Of a stretch of DNA of 64,000 nt, positions 12,301 to 24,070 are shown piece by piece. Each line of letters begins with the position of its first letter. Positions within the stretch are counted from its first letter, which is position 1. The position numbers and the translations under genes were made by a program. The DNA is from Silene latifolia (Eukaryota; Streptophyta; Magnoliopsida; Caryophyllales; Caryophyllaceae): contig NC_133537.1 in assembly GCF_048544455.1 (NCBI RefSeq), positions 70,093,634 through 70,157,633 on the forward strand. Reading direction: 5' to 3'. Below the pieces are notes generated by a model. It searched no databases. It was not told the DNA's origin and saw nothing but the letters and a program-made list of their open reading frames with translations.

Positions 12301-15300
12301 ATCGATTCTGAAATCAAGTCTCAAACCAAGATTCAGTACCATGTTGGAAATTTCATTTTAAATTGTTAGATTAGGGGATGCATTTCAGGAAAGTTCATCT
12401 TTGCATGTGTTAAACACCTTCTTAAATTAATATTTGCCTACATGTTCTTATGGCATATCTTACAGAGCAAGAGCAATATAAACTCACTAAATAAGGGATA
12501 CATTCGCCCTTTGAGCAACTAGCTATCACTGATTCCACAAGTTTCTGAAGATGCCAACCTCTTGGATTTATTGTTTGCCTAATAATGATTTGGCTGGATT
12601 ACTCATTCTCCTTTTGAATAATATGTTTTGATTTTTCAAAATAGCTTATGTCAAGAAATTTATGGAATTGATCTATTTGTTTCTCCTGTTCTTCCAGTGT
12701 TTTCCATAAAATGAGTAAAGAAGTAATTTTATGTCTATATTTACAAAGAAAACACAGTAAAGTTATGTCATTAGTGCGTCTCAGTGATTTCCTGAAAATA
12801 TGGCAGTAACTCGTGAGTCAGTTGTTACCCTGTTTTAAGTCAAATACCTAAAGAATGATTTCTAAATGATCGCAGGCAGGGTAGTGCTCTTTTGGACATA
12901 TATTCTGGTGGAAATATGGCTGTAAGTCAGTTAGCACCCTATTTCATTTTCCTTTTCTCTCTTTTGAGCACCATTTTTTTTCGTGGCATCTATTATAATT
13001 GTTTTCTTTTATTTCTTTTTTTTTTTTTTTTTTTGATAAGATAAGAAAACTAGATTGATCCTCTAGGATATGACCAACCTATCTCATCCTTTCAGATGAG
13101 CAAGGTAAGTTGAAGCCATCGACTTTCAAACCACCTCGAAGAAAGAGTTGGACATGAATGTCAAATCGAGGCCATAAAGTCAGCAACTTTGTTGGCTTCA
13201 CGAAAACAATGTTTAATAATCACTTCCTCAAAGAAATGAATATCTAATTTTGCAGCTTTGATAATACTCAAAATTTCCCATAGTATTTGCCAAGTACCGC
13301 GAATAGAGTTAATAACGCATAAATTATCACCTTCAACTAGTAGCTTTCAAATTCCTAAGTATTTAGCTGCTAAAATTCCTTCTTTTAATGCTATGGCTTC
13401 TGCAACAAGAATGCTATTAGATCCACAATTTTTTGCTCGTAACAAAACGACTTTATCATTATGATCTCTTATACAATATCCTAAAGCAACTTTATTCCCA
13501 TTTATTTTCGATCCGTCAAAATATAGCTTTTTGTTTTTGGTGTCTCATTTTAAGATAGTATTGATGACTTCTAAAAGTATCAAGTGTTTGTTGTTACAGC
13601 AGCTTCTAGTGCATAACATATCATAGAAAAATATTTATGCTACTCAAATGCCTTGAAAATTATGTACCTTGAGAAGAACACGAGTGGTAGAGAGTCAAAC
13701 GCTGTAAAACAGAAGCATGGGTGGCAATATAGTTGATTTGGCGACTTGATGAATGAACAGGGACTTAGGGACTTCGGAGTCTGGAAGTTGGTGGTGGGAT
13801 AATTGTTGAACTAGTGTCTGCCAATGGATAAAGGCGGAACATAGACGATGCTTTTCAGAATACTCATTTCTGAACGCAGTGATTAAGTAATAAACAGTAA
13901 CATGGGTTTTCGTATAGATTGCGGTCTTCTTTAGGATGGTTGAATGGGAAAAAGAGGGGAAGGGAAAATAACTGAAGTGAAGCAGAAGAATGGAGAAAGT
14001 GGTTTTGTTGCTTGGTTCAGTTTGCAGGCATGGGAAGGGTTTCTTCACTGGGTTATTGGTTATATAGAACCAGGGAAAAAAAGTTAATTCTTTTCTTTCA
14101 AATGCGTATATAATTTTATAACCAATTGTTCAAAGTTTTATGGAAAACAAAACTAGATGAATGGGTCACAGACTCACAGCCCTCATCGGCATTAAGAAAG
14201 CGTGTTAAGGAATTTGTAGTTCGTACTAGCATTATCACTTTATAATTCATTTATATGCAGGATTACTTTCAAACAACGTACAATTTCTTGGAGCTCTCCC
14301 CTCGTGCTTTGATTCCAATGCATGGTAGAGTCAACCTTTGGCCTAGCCACATGCTCTCTCAATATCTCAAGTATGAATCGCTTCTCATTTCTTGCTGTTT
14401 CAGTTTCTTTGATTCATATTCTGGTGCTTGTGAGACTTAAAGTTGTCCACTATCCACCACATGGATGATTTTATTTAATCTGATAGATATCCTTGTCATT
14501 TTCATTTCGAGTGTAGTGAGAGATTCACTACTTTGACTTTGGAGTAAGATGTAATAAAGCAAAACGATCACCTAAACTTTATTACACTTCTCATATTAGT
14601 AGCAATCGGACAGCTCAATTGCATTATGGGTCAACCAAATACAACCTCTGTAGAAGAGGAAGGTTGTGTAATTATGACCCCCTCGGGCCCTATCTTGCCA
14701 TAGGCTGATCACTGATGGTGGGAACCGTTGAGGCATTGAGATAATGGTGGCGTTAGATTACTATACTTTCTATGTTTTAACATTGGATATGCCTTGTAGC
14801 TATTGCATTTTGACATGGTTATCTTTCACTTAATTGATTTATTGATTATCAGGAACCGCAAAGATAGAGAGTCTTCAGTCTTGAAGGTCATAGAAAATGG
14901 TGGGACCACATTATTTGACATAGTTTCAACCATATATAAAGATGTTGATCGTCGTCTGTGGATTCCGGCGGCATCAAATGTGAGGCTCCATGTTGAGCAT
15001 CTAGCTCAACAACAGAAATTGCCTGAGGTAGTTTCTACAAAGTTATTTGTCCTATGTTGATATGTATACTTATGCTGAAGAATGGCGTTGACAACTAAAA
15101 AATGGTCTATTTCTTATGTTGATACTATCACCACCTTGTTGAAGATTTAGGCTCTGAATTAAATAGGCAATATTTAAAATATGGCTTAACCTGGATCAGA
15201 AGGGGTTTTGCTGGGTTATTTGTTAATTGCCAAAGTTAAACTAGAACAGAATTTGAGATATTTGATCCATTACTCTTTATTTAATTTGGCGAGAGTTGCT

Positions 15301-16125
15301 GACGTGAAAAAAGTCTAGGTATTTTACTTCTACAACCTCATTTCTTCTGGTCATTTTATTTATTTAGCATCATTTTTAAATGGGATGACTTTGTGTATTG
15401 AAATTTGTTAATGGCCGAATTATCCTCTCTGGACATTACTTCCCCACCCATCTGAAATGGGTAATGACATCCTTTACCCCTTCCTTGTCAGTTATCACAC
15501 TTTTTTTCTACTTAAATTGTGCCAACCCTAATGGGGCTAAAAGTATATATGGACGATCATTGAATGATGAATTGCTAAATTCTTTTGCAAATATATAGTA
15601 CTCATAAGAACTACAATTTTTGTTGGAGGGAATGCAGGACTTCTCTTTAGAAGCTTATAAGCGAAGCATTGGCACATTTGCTGATGAGATGAGCAAATTG
15701 TGAATAAGCTGGCTGCCTCTTTTCTGCCTATGACCCCTTTAGGTTCGAAACACAACTTGGAATATTTTGCAGAGTCCAAGTGACACATCTAAAACAACTT
15801 GTGTTTTGTGCATTTCAAATACGAGATGATTGTGATGTTTTATTATTCTGGTATCTGCATTCTGAGTCTTTTGTGCATATTATTATGTTTTCCTGCACTC
15901 AGAAAGTATTGTTGTTCTTTTCAGGGCTTCTCCATATCAAAGTTCCAGAAAACGTGTACAGTAAATTTCGCTATGAATTGGATTTACGCCTATTCAAGGT
16001 TTTGGATATCAAGAGCGATTGCGAGGATCGTAACTCCTAAACTGATTCTACCTATAGGCGCTACAGCCGTGGCTTGCTTAACCGCAGTATATTGTGTAAG
16101 AAAGCTACCTAACCCAAGCAGTTAA
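3311..16125 (+). CDS. Metallo-beta-lactamase-fold hydrolase, LACTB2-like (12 exons, 527 aa)
   Basis: Plant homologue of the LACTB2-type metallo-beta-lactamase family; a hydrolase with a di-metal site, natural substrate not deducible here. Exons with consistent GT/AG borders and phases: 3311-3565, 3660-3807, 5500-5651, 7463-7645, 8623-8698, 10523-10600, 10807-10892, 11938-12011, 12876-12921, 14261-14370, 14853-15027, 15925-16125. They sum to 1584 nt including TAA, without a frameshift or internal stop. Exons 1-2 form a Nudix-like N-terminal part. Exon 5 gives THHHPDHVDG (HxHxDH motif), exon 8 GHTDGH (third metal His) and LVVGDH (bridging Asp), exon 10 PMHGRV (last His). The last exon ends with a hydrophobic stretch (PIGATAVACLTAVYCV) and short polar tail, a possible tail anchor. 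The start is the first ATG in frame. Introns hold transposons but no exon is damaged, so the gene is probably functional. Confidence 0.92.
4290..4676 (+). mobile_element. Possible short Helitron-like element in intron 2
   Basis: The segment starts near TCTATATATATACG and ends with a hairpin CGTGCATGCATTGCACG followed a few bases later by CTATACTACT. Non-autonomous Helitrons start with TC and end with a hairpin plus CTRR. The last tetramer is not a clean CTRR, so the call is weak. Confidence 0.3.
6079..6743 (-). mobile_element. TRIM (terminal-repeat retrotransposon in miniature), complete with target duplication
   Basis: Minus-strand element with two ~204-bp LTRs (6540-6743 and 6079-6283), each beginning TG(T/C)AACACC and ending GGTTGTTATA, flanked by the 5-bp duplication AAACT (6074-6078, 6744-6748). 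After the first LTR is TGGTATCAGAGC (6526-6537), an initiator-Met-tRNA primer site. A purine tract AAGTGGGGGAG precedes the second LTR. Inside, a ~100-bp block including the primer site occurs twice. There is no coding capacity, so it was mobilised by another element's proteins. The ends are TG...TA rather than TG...CA. Confidence 0.88.
6905..6985. repeat. Short inverted repeat within the MITE
   Basis: GCTATGTTACTCCGACTC is mirrored by GTGTCGAAGTAACATAG about 70 bases later, forming a potential stem. It may be a very small nested MITE. Confidence 0.45.
10327..10400. repeat. (GT)n-(GC)n alternating purine-pyrimidine tract
   Basis: An alternating TG/CG run in intron 5 (GTGTGTGTGTGCGCGCGCGC and following), continuing as imperfect GTGTGC repeats. 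Such tracts readily adopt left-handed Z-DNA. Confidence 0.9.
13014..13550 (-). mobile_element. 5'-truncated LINE (L1-type) fragment with RNase H domain, in intron 9
   Basis: On the minus strand, reading from about 13545, the sequence encodes a plant LINE RNase H-like region: FDGSK, then AEAIALKEGI, VEGDN and HCFREANKVADFMAS. It is interrupted by a TGA after AAKYLGI. After the coding part comes a short 3' untranslated region and poly(A), seen on the plus strand as the T run at 13018-13034. This is the expected 3' end of an L1-type element that lost its 5' part on insertion. The left (5') limit is approximate. Confidence 0.75.
13551..14260. other. Remainder of intron 9, no recognised gene
   Basis: A minus-strand open stretch of 117 codons (13695-14048) shows no domain. 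A TATATAA box at about 14059 lies just upstream of it on that strand, so an unrecognised transcription unit cannot be excluded. Nothing else is identified. Confidence 0.4.
15638..15703 (+). other. Candidate alternative terminal exon of the hydrolase gene
   Basis: Preceded by an AG acceptor (GAATGCAG) and in phase with exon 11, this gives DFSLEAYKRSIGTF... and a TGA after 21 residues. The constitutive last exon (15925) begins GFSISKFQKTC. Both share the pattern FS-[LI]-x2-[FY]-x-[KR]-[ST]. Using it would remove the C-terminal hydrophobic tail. No transcript evidence is available; it may be a relic of exon duplication. Confidence 0.45.
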
Positions 16126-16439
16126 ATTTACACAAATTTATGTGGACATTGCTTACAGTGCTTAGTGAAAGATGACGCACGATATCTCTGATGTTGACGC
16201 CAAATGTTGGGATTAACAGATAAACTGGTAACTTTTATGGAATTAATATAGCCCTTTACCAGTTAGTATCTCTGTCAAGTTATATATAGGAAAAAATTTC
16301 AATTTGGTGCCCTGAAGTTTAGGCTAATTCCACTTTAGTGCCTTGTGTGTTGAATTACCTCCCACTTTGGTGACTTAAGTTTTAAATAAAATTTCATTTT
16401 GGTAACCTAAAATATGTAATAGTCAACTTTTATTTTTAA
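16126..16439 (+). other. 3' untranslated/downstream region of the hydrolase gene
   Basis: Follows the TAA at 16123-16125. AT-rich; no clear polyadenylation signal could be singled out and no repeat recognised up to the Helitron-like end. Confidence 0.45.
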
Positions 16440-17239
16440 CTAGTATTGGTGCCCGTCTTCGCCCGGGCTACCTTTACTTACCATTAATTTTTTTTCATTA
16501 AATAAAATTACTTAAAGTTGCATAACACATAAATTTATCATTAATATATTTTTCTATGACATATCCTAAAATTACGATGAAATAAATTTTGAGACAAATT
16601 CACTACCCCGCTATTAATATTTTACTCTTATTAATGAAACAATAGTAATAACATTTCACTACTTGCCCGTAATCATTGTTACTTTTACTACTACCGCGGT
16701 AATTATTGTTACTGTCACTACTGCCGCATTAATATTGATAATTTCACTACTACCACCGTAATTATTGTTACTTTTACTATTGACGCATTAATATTGATTA
16801 TTTCACTACTCCCGCTGTTTCTACCAATTTCACTAATCTCGCTGATAATATTGTTACTTTTACTATTCAAATGAGTGATTACTATCATATAACTATATCC
16901 AATGTTACTACAATTCTTTTCTTTACTGACGAAATTACTCTTACTACCTAGGCATGCAATTTTAAGAGGATTATAACCTACTTATTATATTTTTGTATGT
17001 TCAATAATTAACATCTCTATACATCTAATAAACTATAAAGTTTAATGAAATTGCATAGATTTTAAATTTAATATATAATTTTATGATGATAATAATTAAT
17101 AGCATAAGTGTGCATGTTTATACTAATTAATTATTTTATTTTAAGGAAATTGACCATCTTCTAGTATTCTATAAATATTTAGGAAAATTACCAAGCATCT
17201 TCTTTCTTTTAGTCTCCTTTAAATTGACCATCTTAATTA
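16440..17239 (-). mobile_element. Helitron-like 3' end (minus strand) and AT-rich body with tandem repeats
   Basis: Read on the minus strand the left boundary is a hairpin GCCCG-GGCGAAGA-CGGGC, then ACCAATACTAG followed by T: the Helitron 3' signature (hairpin near a terminal CTAG, inserted before T). The body lies to the right; its 5' TC end was not located, so the right limit is arbitrary. Within it, 16600-16870 holds degenerate ~60-bp tandem units of the kind TTACTACTACCGCGGTAATTATTG. No Rep/helicase gene is present. Confidence 0.5.
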
Positions 17240-17248
17240 ATTATTTTA

Positions 17249-18300
17249 CGGATATTTCCCATGGTACCCTCGAACTTTGGCAGATTACACATGGTACCCC
17301 TCTTTTTAAGTTTCTACATGTGGTACCCCTATATTTAGGTTTTTCTTTCCCAAAATACCCTTGGCAGATTTCCGTCATAACACCGTCACTATTATTGACT
17401 AATGACTCCCTTTTTTGTTATCTAAATCCTTATTTAATCTAACAAAACACACTTCAAGACTAAATGCCTAAATCTCACTCATCTCCTCTACCACTACCAC
17501 CACACCACCACCTGCCAAACTCTGACAAACACCACTCTCCCACCCTTATTCCCGCTCTAGTTCAAACCCATTCCAGCCATATACCTCACCCTAATCAGCC
17601 CCATACACAACCACCAATCAAACAACCTAAATCTACCATAAACCCGCCAATTCAACTTCAAAGCCCGAAAAAGGGTGAAAAATATGGGGTTGTTTTGGGC
17701 GTGTTGTGAGGGGTGTTTAAAGCTGGTTGTGGGAAGATGGTGAGGCGGATCCGGTGGTCATGATGAGAGAGAGAAAGGAGGCGGTTGTACCGGTGGCTTG
17801 AAGGGTTGTATGAGGCGCGTTGAAGGGGGCCAATGTGGGTTTGAAACACGGTGGTTTTGCACTGGAATGTGTTTGTGTGAAGGCCCTTTTTGGGCTTTGA
17901 AGTTAATGGGTTATTCGAGGCGATTTATGGTGTTTGGTGGCTATGTATAGGGTTGATTTAGGCGAGGTATAGGGCGAGAATGGGGCTGAACTAGGGTGGA
18001 AATAAGGGTGGGGGAGTAGTCGTTGTCGGAGTTTGGTGGTTATGGTGTGGTAGTAGTGGTGGTGGTAGTAGAGAGGATGAGTAAGATTAGGCTTGAGGTG
18101 TGTTTGTTAGATAAAATAAGGATTTAAATAACAAAAAAAAGAGTCACAAGTCAATAATAGTAACGGCGTGATAACAGAAGTCTGGCAAGGGTATATTGGG
18201 AAAGAAAAATGTAAATACAGGGGTACCACATGTAGAAACTTAAAATGAGGGGTACCATGTGTAATCTGCCAAAGTTCGAGGGTACCATGGGAAATATCCG
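17249..18300. mobile_element. Non-autonomous Mutator-like element (near-foldback MULE) with 9-bp target duplication
   Basis: The left end CGGATATTTCCCATGGTACC (17249) and right end (to 18300) are inverted copies, and the inverted repeats extend inward about 430 bp on each side, leaving a loop of under 200 bp. A perfect 9-bp direct duplication ATTATTTTA flanks the element (17240-17248, 18301-18309), the hallmark of Mutator-like transposition. The inner part of the repeats is C-rich on the left and G-rich on the right. ORFs across it are short and low-complexity; no transposase. It would rely on an autonomous MULE. Confidence 0.9.
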
Positions 18301-18309
18301 ATTATTTTA

Positions 18310-18649
18310 TTTTAAGGAAATTGACCATCTTAATTAATTATATTTTAAGGAAATTGACCATGTTTTAGTCTCTTACAAATGTTTAGGAAACTTACCAAGC
18401 TTCTATATAATTTAATTTTAACCCAAACTATGTAATATTTGCATTGAGATCCATTAATCGGGTCCATCATACGGTGCTATTGATTTAAAACTATATAGTA
18501 TAATTAATTTGTATAACTTTCTTTAATTACATTAAAGTCCATTGGTTTCTGGATTTAATATATAGTATTGATTAATTACATTTTCAGTAAAATAAAGTGT
18601 AAAAATTGAATATTATATTACATACAAAAAAGAATAATCAACATAATAT
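18310..18649. other. AT-rich spacer
   Basis: Contains repeated TTAAGGAAATTGACCAT segments that also occur near 17145-17235, on the other side of the MULE; the surrounding sequence is itself an older tandem repeat. No gene. Confidence 0.5.
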
Positions 18650-18752
18650 TGCGTGTGAGTTTGCCACTTTTCGTGAGTTACCCCCGCATTTATATACCAT
18701 TGGATTTATAAGATCAAGGGCTGAGATTAGACTCAAAAAAATACACACGCTT

Positions 18753-18799
<47 letters not shown>

Positions 18800-21343
18800 C
18801 CACTCAGTCTTACGTTTTCCTTTCCCCCGCTTTCTTCATTTTCCCACTCTTTTTTCCTATTTTCTCAAATTTATGGCATAATCCATACAAATTTTCACAA
18901 AACTGGAGTAATTCAAGTCGAAAACACAAAATTAATTCATTATCTTCGTTCATTTTGATTGATACACGCATCAATCGTCAGTTTTTGCCCAAAACTTGCA
19001 AAAACCTTGGCGCAAATCGAGAAAATGAAGGTAATCGTAAATTATATAAGTCAATATATGTTACTTTGCGAGTTATGTCAATTGTTATTCCGTTAGTATA
19101 CCTGTCTATCATAACGTTGGCATTTGCTTGGTGATTTATCATCATAATCTTGAAAAATTGTTGGTAATCTAGCTTAGCACACCAACTGTATGTTAAAATG
19201 TCTAGTTGAAGGTAGAAACCCAGTTATTGTAATGAAGAAACGTGGTTATTTAATAGTTATTCAAATGCAGAAACTCAGTTATTGTAATGTAGAAACTCGG
19301 TTATTGTAATGTAGGAAGTCAGTTATTGTAATGTATAAACTTAGTTATGGTAATGAAGAAACTCTGGTATTTGTAGTTATTGTAATGTTGAAACTCGACT
19401 ATTATAATGAATAAAGTCAGTTATTTTATATGTGATTCAGTTATTCACTCGTTAGTTATTTAAAGTCAATTATAGTTATTTTACAGTCTAGTTATTGTAA
19501 TATATTGACCGAGTCATTCTATATGATGTTCTGTTAAGTTATATTCTGTTTTTTGGTGATTTGCAGGTTGAGTCACGATAGACGCGGATAATTGACGTTC
19601 AATGGAAAAATTGATGTATATACTTGGTCATTTGTTGTTAGTTATCATCTTGTTTAATTGAATAGATTAGTTATTGTAATGTAGAAATTCAGTTATTGTA
19701 ATGTAAAACTCTGGTATTTATAGTTATTGTAATGTAGAAACTCAGTTATTGTAATGATTAAATCGTGTTATTGTATTGAGATGAAACTCAAATATATTCA
19801 TATATCTATCTTGTGTTTGTTTTCATCTTATTTAATTGAATAACTAGTCATTTTCATTCAATCAATCATTGAGATTGGTTAATGCAATTGCAAAATCTGA
19901 AATCTGAAATAATCATATATAACAAGGCTAAAAAAAATCACTTACTTTCATTATATAACTATTTTGTTTCTAACACATTACACTCAAATATCTCCAATAA
20001 ATTATAGCTAAGCATCATCATCATTACGTCTAAGTATTTCAAATAATACATCTAACAATAGTAACATCACAAATATCACATATATTTATCTCCATTACAA
20101 CGTCTAAAAATATTTCTTCCAACGAGAACCATGTCTTGCCGTTGTTTTCACGTTTCTTCCACCAGTATTTCTTCCCAACGAGAACCATGTCTTGCCTAAT
20201 GATGTGGGCTGAACCAGATGACAACAAAAGTTCACTGAAAGAAATAAAAACAAAAAGGGAGTAAGTTATAAATAACTATACAACTATAAGCAGATTATAT
20301 AAGACCACAACAATAATTACAAATTTAAATAACTAAGTTAAACAATACAATAATTGAGATGTAATATTACTATAACCAACTTAAACAGATTATATAAAAA
20401 GACGTCATCTTACAACAACTTTAATTTGAAATAACTAATTTAAAACAATACAATAACTAAGTTTGAATAATACAATAATTCGGTTAAAATAATACAATAA
20501 TTTGTTCATTATGATTAAAACAACAACAAAAAAAGTAACTGCAAAATACAATAACTGAGTTTGTATAATACAATAACTCGGTCAAAGTAATACAATAACT
20601 GTTGTTAACATATTAACACGGTAAACACAAGTAATAAATCAACGAAAATGAAACGGATATTAAACAAGAACGATAATGAAAACGCATAAATCAGATCTAG
20701 AATAACAAAATTAGTGCTTACCTATAGTGAAATTGAAGAAAAATATGGAGATGAAGCGAAAGCGACAACGACAACGAAATCAATATGACGAAATCTCCTT
20801 AATTGATGACAAATTAGAACAAGGATGATGATGATTGAGGATGAAGATTGAGTATAAATCTTAAGAAAATCAAATAATAATTGGATGTATACCTAAAATA
20901 AGGTTAAAAATTGAAAATAAAATTGGACGAAGATACCGCAGATTATTGTAAATGTTTGACGAAGAAATATTGTTGCTTGATGATGAATTAGAACGATGAT
21001 GATGAAGGATAAGTTGATGGATTAGAACGATGATGATCATTTGGAAATTCATAGTACCGACTACCGAGTGCAATAAATTTTGATTTTGTTAGATTATTGT
21101 TAAATGATGAAATTTTGATTGAAATTGATAAAAAAAAATGATCTCATGGAAGACGTAGTAACATTTGAGAAGGAGGGAGAGAAGGTGTGTTTGACAAAAT
21201 GAGAACATAAAGATGGCAGGGACTGAAATTTGGGGGTTTATTGAGTTTTCTAGATTAAATCTCAGCCATCCATCTTAGTTTAGATCAAGGGTTTATATTT
21301 AGAGGGGTAACTCACCAAGAATGACCCAACTCATATGATCCTA

Positions 21344-21345
<2 letters not shown>
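18650..21345. mobile_element. Element A: non-autonomous DNA transposon with long TIRs and inverted motif arrays
   Basis: The left end (GTGAGTTTGCC...GTGAGTTACCCCC, from about 18655) and the right end read on the minus strand (ATGAGTTGGGTC...GTGAGTTACCCC) align over about 100 bases, with shared ATCAAGGG...GGCTGAGAT further in. Subterminal arrays carry a ~22-bp motif containing GTTATTGTAATGTAGAAACT: direct at 19200-19500 and 19660-19790, reverse-complement (AATACAATAACTGAGTT) at 20330-20610. No transposase ORF. It is bordered on the right by (TA)n. Superfamily is inferred as Mutator-like from the long TIRs. Confidence 0.6.
18755..18797. repeat. (CT)n microsatellite
   Basis: About 21 CT units inside the left terminal repeat of element A. 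The right terminal repeat has purine-rich GGAGGGAGAGAAGG at the mirrored position. Confidence 0.95.

Positions 21346-21422
<77 letters not shown>
21346..21422. repeat. (TA)n microsatellite between elements A and B
   Basis: Roughly 75 bases of TA repeats that abut the right end of element A and the left end of element B. Confidence 0.95.
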
Positions 21423-21424
<2 letters not shown>

Positions 21425-22139
21425 ACTAAGGCCACCTTATATATTTGAGTCCATAAGTCTTCTAAAGGTCATTGGATCAAGGCAATGGAAGGCTAGGATT
21501 TGATGTCAATATGTGGCTACAAATTAATCCCTCCACCTTTTTCTCTAATTAACTCATCAATTCCATAAACCAACCTCACTAATCATTCATCATCACATTA
21601 TCACAACTCCTTCTCCTCTCTCTACATCTCACTTTTCTCTCCTCTCTAAAAAAAACCCAAAATCCCAAAAAACCAAAATCCAAATAAATCACCCACTCCT
21701 CTCATCTTCATTCACCACCACCCACCACCACCCCACCCGACACCAACTCACCACCCATCACCCCCGCCGTCGCCACCCCACCGCCGCCACCTCGGTATTT
21801 TTTTGTTTTTTTTTTTTTCCGTTTTGGTGTTAATTTTTATGTTTTGAGTTGTTTTTTCCATTCATTTTTTTTGTTGTCTTTTATTTTCTTTTAATTGTCT
21901 TTTATTTTGTTAGTTGTTTTTTTATTCATTTTCTCAAATCTTTTCTTGTTATACGTTTTTTTTAAGATTTCGGGTTTTAAATCTCGTTTTTTTTTGTGAG
22001 ATACTTTTTTTTCATCTAAGATCTACTAAAATGTTTTTCATAAAATTTGTTGTTTTAATCTTAGCTATATAAAAATTCTTATAATTTGTTGATTTTAATC
22101 TTATATTTCACATTTTTATATAAAAATGATATAAAATGA

Positions 22140-23015
22140 CTACAGTTACAAAGTTATGGGCAAAAGTTATACTGTTATGGACTAAAGTTATACCAAAATG
22201 GACTAATTATACAAAAATTGCCTAAAGTTATACTGTTATGGACTAAAGTTATACAAAAATGGACAAAAGTTATACAAAAATTGCCTAAAGTTATACAAAT
22301 ATGGACTGAAGTTATACAAATAAGGACTAAAGTTATACAAATATGGACTGAAGTTATACAAATAAGGACTAAAGTTATACAAAAACTGACTAAAGTTATA
22401 CGAATATGGACTAAAGTTATACAAATAAAGACTAAAGTTACACAAAAATAGACTAAAGTTATACAAAAATGAGCTAAAGTTATACAAAAATTGACTAAAT
22501 TTATACAAAAATGGACTATAACTTTAGTCAATTTTTGTGTAACTTTAGCCCATTTTTGTATAACTTTAGTCCTTATTTGTATAACTTTAGTCAGTTTTTA
22601 TATAATTTTAGTAAGTTTTTTTTATAATTTTAGTCCATATTTGTACAACTTTAGTCCATATTTGTATAACTTTAGTCATTTTTTGTATAACTTTAGTCCT
22701 TCTTTGTATAACTTTAGTCCTTATTCGTATAACTTCAGTCATTTTTTGTATAACTTTAGTCCAAATTTGTGTAATTTTAGTCCAAAATTGTATAACTTTA
22801 TTCCACAAGAGTATAACTTCAGTCATTTTTTGTATAATTTTAATCCAAATTTATATAACTTTAGTCCAAAATTGTATAACTTTAGTGCAAATTTGTGTAA
22901 TTTTAGTCCAAAATTGTATAACTTTATTCCATAAGAGTATAACTTTAGTCATTTTTTGTATAACTTTAGTCCAAATTTGTATAACTTTAGTTCAAAATTG
23001 TATAACTTTAGGACT
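22140..23015. repeat. Head-to-head ~21-bp minisatellite (ACTAAAGTTATACAAAAATGG)
   Basis: About 17 units of CTAAAGTTATACAAATATGG type run forward from 22140 to about 22515. The array then flips to the reverse complement (GTATAACTTTAGTCC) for about 20 further units to 23015. Units differ mainly in the spacer (AAAAATGG, AAATATGG, AAATAAGG), while the GTTATAC core is nearly invariant. The two halves could form a long hairpin. Isolated GTATAACTTTAGT/GTATAACTTTAAT copies continue to about 23930. Confidence 0.92.
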
Positions 23016-24015
23016 ATAAATTCAGATTTGAAACAATCTCATAAGAAGATGATATTAAAGTTACACATATTGCCAGTGAAGTTACACATTATAAATTGTG
23101 AACAAAAAAAAACCAATAAGTCAAAAAAGTACAATAAAAAAAACTTCAATAACAATAATACAAAATTAACCAATAAGTAAAAAAAAAACCAAATAACAAA
23201 AAAAAAAAAAAAATCAAATAACAAAAAACAAAAAACAAAAAACAAAAAAACTAACAAAAAAACCAAAACCAAACCAAACAAAACAAACTTGAATGATTGT
23301 ATAACTTCAATTTATACAATGTATAACTTTAGTTGTTAATAGTGTAACTTTAATGTAAAAAGGTATAACTTTAGTCGTAAATAGTATAACTTTAATGTTT
23401 TAAGGGTATAACTTTACTCGTAAATAGTATAACTTTAATATTTTCAGGGTATAATTTAAGTCGTAAATAGTGTAACTTTTATAAAAACCAACAAAAAGAA
23501 ACGAAAAAAGAATCGAAAATAATTATAATCCATGATAACAAAAACCCGTTAATCTAACAAAAAACACGAATATCTAAGAAAAACAATAACAAAACCAAAT
23601 AACCAAATAACAAAAAAATAAACCAAATAACAAAAAAATAAACCAAATAACCAAATAACAAAAAAAAACCAAATAACTTTAGTCGTAAATAGTATAACTT
23701 TAATATGGCAAGAGTATAACTTTAGTCATAAAAACAATTAAGGAAATACAATACAATAACAATACAATAATTAAAAGCAACAAAGATAAAAAATTAAGGA
23801 AATACAATACAATAACAATAATTGAAAAAAAAACGTCAGATCTAAAAATTTAAATATCGTGTGTATAACTTTAATGCACGCAGTGTATAACTTTAATAGA
23901 CAAGATATATAACTTTAGTCCAAAAAATCAAATAACAATAACAACCAAATAACAAAATAAAAAAAAATAACAAAAACAAAAAACAAAAACAAAACAAAAA
24001 ACAAAGAACAAAAAC

Positions 24016-24047
<32 letters not shown>

Positions 24048-24070
24048 AACAAAAAACAAAAACAAAACAA
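23016..24070. other. A-rich low-complexity interior of element B
   Basis: Runs of AACAAAAA/CAAATAAC type with scattered GTATAACTTTA motifs. The long minus-strand frames rich in Phe and Leu are composition artefacts. Confidence 0.8.

Noticed and set aside
13695-14048. 117-codon minus-strand frame in intron 9 with a TATA-like box upstream
   Set aside because: No recognisable domain or codon pattern; insufficient to call a gene.
22175-22934. Repeat proteins of the type TKVIQIW or NFSPYLY, 70-147 codons on both strands
   Set aside because: The 21-bp unit is a multiple of three, so every frame without a stop stays open. Several frames on both strands are open at once, which argues against coding.
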